A stretch of DNA of 11,375 bases from Alphaproteobacteria bacterium (GTDB taxonomy: Bacteria > Pseudomonadota > Alphaproteobacteria > Rhizobiales > Rhizobiaceae), in the NCBI GenBank assembly GCA_030428345.1, contig JAUIBM010000033.1, positions 1 through 11,375 on the forward strand, given 5' to 3'. The position numbers and the translations under genes were made by a program. This document shows, one piece after another, positions 7,437-11,375 of this stretch. The number at the start of each line of letters is the position of its first letter. Position 1 is the stretch's first letter. A model generated the notes under the pieces. The model was not told where the DNA came from. It was given only the letters and a program-made list of their open reading frames with translations, and did not search any database.

Positions 7437-7453
7437 CGCCTGCAGGCGCCTGC
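7437..7453. repeat. Two overlapping 12-base palindromes in the ThDP-enzyme/dehydrogenase gap
   Basis: CGCCTGCAGGCG (7437-7448) and GCAGGCGCCTGC (7442-7453) are each perfect self-complementary palindromes and share seven bases. They fall in the 103-base gap just after the ThDP-enzyme stop codon (7466). They could form a local mRNA structure that trims or partly terminates the transcript, or may be chance in GC-rich DNA. The remainder of the gap holds the dehydrogenase ribosome-binding site. A weak TTGCAT/CACAAT pair with 16-base spacing on the minus strand is not good enough to call as a second promoter. Confidence 0.35.
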
Positions 7454-7465
7454 GCCCGGTTTCCA

Positions 7466-9163
7466 TCACGCGACCCATTCGGAAACCGGGGCGGCGGCTT
7501 CGTGCAAGGGCTGGGATATGATGTCGACCAATGTCGGGCCATCGTGCTCCAGTGCCTGCTTCAACACGGATTCCAGTTGCTCGGGGTCCTCCACGCGCCA
7601 GGACTTGACGCCGAAGGCGCTGGCCACCGCCGCATGGTCCGTGCGGTTGAAATCGACATTGTAGAAGCGCTTGTCGAAGCCGGAGTTCTGGCCCGCCTTG
7701 ATCCAGCCGAAAGTGGCGTTGGAAAAGACGATTGCGGTGATGGGCATGCGATAGCGTTGAATCGTCTCGAACTCGCCGCAGCAGAAGCCGAACGAGCCGT
7801 CTCCCATCACCGCTACCGTCTTGACGCTCGGCCTGCCGACATGTGCGCCCATCGCGGCGGCCAGCGCATAGCCGAGCGCGCCATGTGCGCGGTTGGTGAT
7901 GAAGTTGCGCCCTGGCTTGCGCCATCGGTAATGCGCCGAGAAATACGGGCAGGGCGTTCCCGGGTCGGCGACAATCACAGCGTCCTCGTCCAGCAGCCGC
8001 GCCAGGGTTGAAATCACCCGCTCCGGGCGGATCGGCGTCTGATCGCTTGCCGCGAGCGGGCCGAAGGCCGCAAGTTTGGCCTCCCATGCGCGCGCCGCGC
8101 GCGCCCTCCCTGCCTGGGCGCCAAGCTTGCCCATCGCTTCGAGTTCGTCGGCCAGTGCGGCGAGCGCCAGGCGCGCATCGGCGCAGATCGCGACTGCCGT
8201 CGGATAGTTGGCGCCGATCGTCATCGGATCGCTGTCGATGTGGATGACGGTCTTGCCGGTCGGCGGGGAGCGCCAGCGTTCCGTGGTGACCGAACCGGCG
8301 CGGCAGCCGATGAACAGGACCACGTCCGCCTCGTCGATGACCGCGCGGGTCGCCGGATTGCCGCCATTCGACCCGACGACGCCGACCGCATGCGCGTCGG
8401 TCTCGGCAATAGCCCCCTGGCCGGATACTGTGGTGGCGACGGGCAGATCGATCAGCTTCGCCAACCGGCTCAATTCGTCGAATGCGCCGGCGATGACCGG
8501 CCCGCCGCCACATATGGCTACCGCCCGGCTTGCTGCGGAGAGGATGCCCGCCGCCTCGCCAATCGCCTGGGGATCGGGCGCGGCAGGTTCCGCCGGAAAG
8601 CTGCGGTGGCGCTCGTCGGCCCAGATCTCGGTGGGCTCGACCAATCCCTTCTGCGTATCGAAGGGGAGCGCCAGATGCGTTGCGCCGGGCCGGCCGGTCG
8701 TCATGGCGCGAAACGCGGCGCGCACCATGGCCGGCAGGCGCGAGGCGTCATCCAGGCTCGCATTCCATTTTGTCAGTGGCCGGAACAACGCCACCTGATC
8801 CAGTTCGGTCAGCGGGTATCGCCCGCGCGAGGTGGTCGCCACGTCGCTGGTGATCGCCAGGATCGGGACCGAACTCTCATTGGCCTCGACCACGCCGGGC
8901 AGGATGTAGGTGGCACCGCCGCCGGACGGCCCCTCGCAAACGCCGGGCTTGCCGGTGACGCGGGCATAGCCGTCGGCCATGTAGCCGGCGTGGCGCTCGT
9001 CACGCGTCAGGAAGTGGGTGATGCGATGATCGAGGCGGGCCAACGCGTCATAGAAGGGCAGGGTGGTGTCGCCGCACAGCCCGAACATGTGGGTTACGCC
9101 ATGCGCCTCCAGCATGCGCACCATCGCTTCCGCGCCGGTCATTCGATTGGTTGATGCGGTCAA
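7466..9163 (-). CDS. Thiamine-diphosphate-dependent enzyme, acetolactate-synthase/2-oxoacid-decarboxylase superfamily
   Basis: A 565-residue protein with the three-domain ThDP-enzyme layout. The N-terminal pyrimidine domain has the activating glutamate E56 in DERHAGYMADGYAR (55-68). The central domain includes ICGGGPVIAGAFDELSRLA (217-235) and FIGCRAGSVTTERW (284-297). The C-terminal diphosphate domain has the magnesium/ThDP motif GDGSF through FSN (454-482; D455, N482). Members decarboxylate 2-oxo acids or join the product to an acceptor. The AFQE stretch that I recall from true acetohydroxyacid synthases reads PLTE (117-120), and no regulatory subunit is adjacent, so branched-chain biosynthesis is unlikely. 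Start: TTG at 9163 has AGGGG with a 7-base spacer. The in-frame ATG at 9142 lacks a ribosome-binding site. It is the first gene of the seven-gene operon, about 40 bases from the operator. Role in breaking down the 2-oxo acid made by the dehydrogenase is inferred. Confidence 0.92.
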   Translation of the reverse strand: MTASTNRMTGAEAMVRMLEAHGVTHMFGLCGDTTLPFYDALARLDHRITHFLTRDERHAGYMADGYARVTGKPGVCEGPSGGGATYILPGVVEANESSVPILAITSDVATTSRGRYPLTELDQVALFRPLTKWNASLDDASRLPAMVRAAFRAMTTGRPGATHLALPFDTQKGLVEPTEIWADERHRSFPAEPAAPDPQAIGEAAGILSAASRAVAICGGGPVIAGAFDELSRLAKLIDLPVATTVSGQGAIAETDAHAVGVVGSNGGNPATRAVIDEADVVLFIGCRAGSVTTERWRSPPTGKTVIHIDSDPMTIGANYPTAVAICADARLALAALADELEAMGKLGAQAGRARAARAWEAKLAAFGPLAASDQTPIRPERVISTLARLLDEDAVIVADPGTPCPYFSAHYRWRKPGRNFITNRAHGALGYALAAAMGAHVGRPSVKTVAVMGDGSFGFCCGEFETIQRYRMPITAIVFSNATFGWIKAGQNSGFDKRFYNVDFNRTDHAAVASAFGVKSWRVEDPEQLESVLKQALEHDGPTLVDIISQPLHEAAAPVSEWVA

Positions 9164-9182
9164 CGCCGGGCCCCTGATCGCG

Positions 9183-9211
9183 TTGTGCGGGTGAACTCAG
9201 AACTGTATACA
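9183..9211 (+). promoter_or_regulatory. Possible promoter for the GntR regulator/racemase pair
   Basis: TTGTGC (9183-9188) and TATACA (9206-9211) are separated by 17 bases. The -10 matches TATAAT at four of six positions and lies inside the CTGTATACAG palindrome, so a bound repressor would block it, consistent with autoregulation. A start near 9218 would place the far-upstream in-frame GTG at 9185 outside the transcript. The -35 is poor, so this is tentative. Confidence 0.4.
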
Positions 9212-9212
9212 G
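9203..9212. promoter_or_regulatory. CTGTATACAG palindrome, predicted operator of the GntR/FCD regulator
   Basis: A perfect 10-base palindrome in the 114-base space between the divergent operon and regulator gene. FCD-type GntR proteins are known to bind short palindromes with a GTATAC or TGTATACA core. Here it overlaps the predicted -10 of the regulator promoter and the predicted start point of the catabolic operon promoter, so one bound dimer could repress both directions. I noticed no second full copy by eye elsewhere in the window. Confidence 0.65.
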
Positions 9213-9247
9213 GGCTGCATCTTGTAAAGGCGCGGATGCTGTGTCAA
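9212..9247 (-). promoter_or_regulatory. Predicted sigma70-like promoter of the seven-gene catabolic operon
   Basis: On the minus strand a perfect -35 hexamer TTGACA (9247-9242) is followed after exactly 17 bases by CAAGAT (9224-9219), a three-of-six -10 that keeps the key A2 and T6. The expected start near 9212 falls at the edge of the CTGTATACAG palindrome, the usual place for repression by a GntR protein. The leader to the TTG start of the ThDP-enzyme gene would be about 49 bases. A strong -35 with a weak -10 is common in regulated operons. Confidence 0.5.
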
Positions 9248-9277
9248 CAAGCGATCATCGGGAGGCGCGCTGAATCG

Positions 9278-9979
9278 ATGAGCGAAGGCCGGGTCGAGGC
9301 GCTTTACGGCCTCATCAAGGAAATGACCGTCAATTTTGGCCTGCGGCCGGGAGAGCGTCTCAACGAGGTCGCCCTGGCGCGCGAACTGGACGCAAGCCGC
9401 ACCCCGCTGCGCGAGGCGCTCAACCGGCTGGCCGCCGAGCAACTGATCGAGTTCCGTCCCGGCAAGGGCTTCTTCTGCCGCAGCCTGGAACCGCAGACGA
9501 TCTATGATCTGTACGAACTGCGCGAGGCGCTGGAATGCGAGGCCCTGCGCCGCGCCTGCGAGCGCGCGAGCGATGCGCAGATCGGCCAATTGCGCGAGAG
9601 CCTTTATGCCAACGGCCTGACCTATGTGGGCAAGACCGTACGGGAGGTGACGCAAGACGACGAGGCGTTTCACATCGGCATTGCCGAGATCAGCGGTAAT
9701 GCCGAACTCGTCCATCACCTGCGCAAGATCAACGAGCGCATCCGCTTCATCCGCTGGGTCGACATGGCGGCGCGGGTGCTCGAGACGAAGGGCGAGCATC
9801 GCAGGATCATGCAGGCGATCGAGGCCCGCGATGGCGATGCCGCCTGCGCGCTGATGCGCCAGCACATCGTCAAGCGCATGGACCAGATCGTGACCGCCGT
9901 GAAGGAAGGCTATTCCTCGATCTATGTCAGCGGGCCGGAGGAGTTGTTCGAGCGCCGCATCATTGCCGAAGGGGCGTGA
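9278..9979 (+). CDS. GntR-family transcriptional regulator, FadR/FCD subfamily
   Basis: A 233-residue ligand-responsive DNA-binding protein. The N-terminal winged helix-turn-helix is clear: LRPGERLNEVALARELDASRTPLREALNRLA in residues 22-52, then the wing EFRPGKGFFC (58-67). The C-terminal all-helical FCD domain carries the usual metal-binding set: D128 and H132 (in DDEAFH), H174 (in GEHRRI) and H196 (in MRQHIVKR). These normally hold a zinc or nickel ion that contacts a carboxylate effector. Start: ATG at 9278, with GGGAGG (9260-9265) at a long 12-base spacing. In-frame starts at 9236 (ATG) and 9185 (GTG) would add a non-conserved tail, and the latter overlaps the predicted promoter. It is divergent from the operon and almost abuts the racemase gene, so it most likely represses both arms until the substrate or an intermediate binds. 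Confidence 0.94.
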   Translation: MSEGRVEALYGLIKEMTVNFGLRPGERLNEVALARELDASRTPLREALNRLAAEQLIEFRPGKGFFCRSLEPQTIYDLYELREALECEALRRACERASDAQIGQLRESLYANGLTYVGKTVREVTQDDEAFHIGIAEISGNAELVHHLRKINERIRFIRWVDMAARVLETKGEHRRIMQAIEARDGDAACALMRQHIVKRMDQIVTAVKEGYSSIYVSGPEELFERRIIAEGA

Positions 9980-9980
9980 G

Positions 9981-10691
9981 ATGAAGGTTCGCGGCGGCAA
10001 GTCGATCTACGGGGCTTCCGTCGGCATCCTGATGCTGGACGCCCGGTTTCCGCGCATTCCCGGCGACATGGGCAACGCCACCAGCTGGCCGTTTCCGGTG
10101 CTCTACAAGGTCGTGCGGCAGGCAACGCCGGACAAGGTCGTTCGCAAGGGCGCGCCCGGGATGCTGGGCGCCTTCGTGGATGCCGCGCGCGAACTGGTGC
10201 GCGACGGGGTCGACGGCATTACCACCAATTGCGGTTTTCTCTCGCTGTTCCAGCAGGAACTGGCCGAGGCGGTGGGCGTGCCGGTGGCGACCTCGTCACT
10301 GATGCAGGTGGCGATGGTCAACCAGTTGCTGCCCAGGGGCAAGCGTGCGGGCATTCTGACGATCTCGGCTTCGACCCTGACGCCGGAACATCTCGAAAAG
10401 GCCAGGGTGCCGCAGGGAACCCCGATCGGCACCACCGAGGGCGGGGTCGAGTTCACCCGCGCCATTCTCGGCAATGAACTTGAACTGGATGTTGAACTTG
10501 CGCGCCGCGACAATGTCGAGGCGGCGCTGGCGCTGTGCGAGGCCCATCCCGACCTTGGCGCGATCGTGCTGGAGTGCACCAACATAACGCCCTACGCGGC
10601 GGATATTCGCGGTGCGACCGGCTTGCCGGTGTTCTCGATCCACAATTTCATCTGCTGGTTCCAGGCCAGCCTGACACCGCGACGCTTCTGA
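9981..10691 (+). CDS. Asp/Glu racemase superfamily protein (amino-acid/hydantoin racemase-like)
   Basis: A 236-residue cytoplasmic enzyme with the two-cysteine active-site layout of the superfamily: C84 in GITTNCGFL (79-87) and C199 in VLECTNITPY (196-205). These would act as the paired acid/base for proton abstraction at an alpha carbon. The N-terminal VGILMLDARFPRIPGDMGN (14-32) is typical of members annotated as aspartate/glutamate racemase, but the superfamily also includes hydantoin racemases, maleate isomerases and arylmalonate decarboxylases; the last keep only one cysteine. Two cysteines favour a racemase, and the substrate is undetermined. The ATG at 9981 follows the regulator stop by one base, with AGGGG upstream inside the regulator coding end, so the pair is co-transcribed and probably coupled. 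It could supply the D-isomer for the DadA-like enzyme. Confidence 0.9.
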   Translation: MKVRGGKSIYGASVGILMLDARFPRIPGDMGNATSWPFPVLYKVVRQATPDKVVRKGAPGMLGAFVDAARELVRDGVDGITTNCGFLSLFQQELAEAVGVPVATSSLMQVAMVNQLLPRGKRAGILTISASTLTPEHLEKARVPQGTPIGTTEGGVEFTRAILGNELELDVELARRDNVEAALALCEAHPDLGAIVLECTNITPYAADIRGATGLPVFSIHNFICWFQASLTPRRF

Positions 10692-10717
10692 CGCCGCGAT
10701 GCCTGCCCTGATGCAGC

Positions 10718-11375
10718 TTAGCTGTCCGTCGGCGCGGGATAGTCCGCTTCGTTGAGAACCCAGCCCGGCTTTGCGCTGAAATCTCGCCGGGGCGGGCAGA
10801 AGATATCCACCATGGCGTTGCGCCCGGCGCCCACAGCCCTGCTGGTGTGGATGACCGGGGGCGGGATCACCAATACCGAGGGAGCCCCGACCTCGACAGC
10901 CTTGTCGGCCTTCCAGTCGGCCATGTCCGTGGTCCAGGGCCAGCGCAGGTGGTGGACATAGTCGCCTTCCAGCACGAGCGAGCATTGCTCGAAATCGTCG
11001 TGGTGGTGCGGCGACATCATTGCCGTGTTGCGCGGACCGTCATAGGGGTCGAGCATGTTCACCATGAAGGTGGTGCAGCGGAAGATACGCCCGAAGCGCC
11101 CCGCCTCCTTCTGCACGTCAAGCGAATAGTGTCGCAGGCGCAAGCCGCCTTGCGGTTCCGGCCACGGCTCGAACGGCGGAATGTGTTCGCGCGGCGCATC
11201 GTAGGCGCCAGCATTCGGGCAGATCGCCACCAGATCGGGCGAATTCACGGTGAATAGCCGGATAACCCTTCCGCCCTTTTCAAGCGTGACGCGGCTTTCG
11301 CCGGGTGGGACGAACGCAATGGAATTCGATGCAATTTGAACGGTCTCGCCGCCAGCCGTAATGGTTGCGCCGGCT
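10718..11375 (-). CDS. Cupin-domain protein, N-terminus cut by window edge
   Basis: About 218 residues are visible and the frame stays open through the right edge, so the true start lies outside. A GTG at 11248 is merely internal. The full cupin domain has the metal motif HHHDDFEQCSLVLEG (HxH, three residues, E, then G; around 11009-10965 on the minus strand) and a later PPPVIHTSRAVG that supplies the last histidine. Upstream of it, ITAGGETV...FVPPGESRVTLEKG looks like the closing strands of another cupin domain, so the whole protein is probably a bicupin. Cupins with such ligands bind Fe, Mn, Ni or Zn and may be dioxygenases, isomerases, hydrolases or simple binding proteins. It converges on the racemase gene with a 26-base gap that holds no clear terminator. 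Its link to the pathway is by position only. Confidence 0.85.
   Translation of the reverse strand, partial: AGATITAGGETVQIASNSIAFVPPGESRVTLEKGGRVIRLFTVNSPDLVAICPNAGAYDAPREHIPPFEPWPEPQGGLRLRHYSLDVQKEAGRFGRIFRCTTFMVNMLDPYDGPRNTAMMSPHHHDDFEQCSLVLEGDYVHHLRWPWTTDMADWKADKAVEVGAPSVLVIPPPVIHTSRAVGAGRNAMVDIFCPPRRDFSAKPGWVLNEADYPAPTDS

Noticed and set aside
6040..7521. Long open frame on the plus strand, 493 codons
   Set aside because: Antisense to the dehydrogenase gene, whose FAD motifs are unmistakable; the translation has no recognisable domain.
9197..10000. Minus-strand open frame of 267 codons opposite the GntR gene
   Set aside because: Antisense to a gene with a clear winged helix and FCD metal residues; it also overlaps the divergent promoter region.
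10692..10730. Small CAGCT-T-AGCTG inverted repeat near the convergent racemase/cupin ends as a terminator
   Set aside because: The stem has only five pairs with a one-base loop and no T-run, and it lies partly inside the cupin coding end.

Overview
The window is GC-rich DNA from what looks like an alphaproteobacterium, probably of a rhizobial or related group. I infer this from the high G+C, the GTG and TTG starts, and the TRAP-transporter catabolic gene style; no rRNA or other taxonomic marker is present. It is gene-dense: eleven coding regions, two cut by the window edges, with no gene-free stretch longer than about 115 bases. I see no tRNA, rRNA, CRISPR array, insertion sequence or phage gene.

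Left part (1-1443): a truncated M20-type amidohydrolase reads leftward off the edge. It is divergent from a stand-alone phosphoribosyltransferase gene reading rightward. The phosphoribosyltransferase gene ends tail-to-tail with the main operon, overlapping it by 12 bases.

Centre (9163 down to 1432, minus strand): seven co-directional genes form one likely operon. In transcription order they are a thiamine-diphosphate (ThDP) enzyme of the acetolactate-synthase/2-oxoacid-decarboxylase superfamily, a DadA-like FAD amino-acid dehydrogenase, a complete TRAP transporter (binding protein, small permease, large permease), a TauE/SafE-family exporter and a BASS-fold membrane protein. Most gaps are short, and the last two genes overlap by ATGA. 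Two GC-rich hairpins flank the binding-protein gene and probably tune its mRNA level relative to its neighbours.

Right part (9164-11375): a GntR/FCD repressor-like gene reads rightward, divergent from the operon, and is followed after one base by an Asp/Glu-racemase-family enzyme. A leftward cupin gene runs off the right edge. The 114-base intergenic region holds a perfect CTGTATACAG palindrome, typical in style of FCD-type GntR operators. It sits on the predicted start point of the operon promoter and overlaps the predicted -10 of the regulator promoter.

Read together, this looks like a regulated uptake-and-degradation module for an amino acid or related amphipathic acid. A TRAP system imports it, a racemase-fold enzyme and a D-amino-acid-type dehydrogenase convert it to a 2-oxo acid, a ThDP enzyme cleaves or decarboxylates that, and two exporter-like proteins may remove an ionic product. 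The substrate cannot be read from the sequence. A sulfonated amino acid is one testable possibility because of the TauE-family gene.
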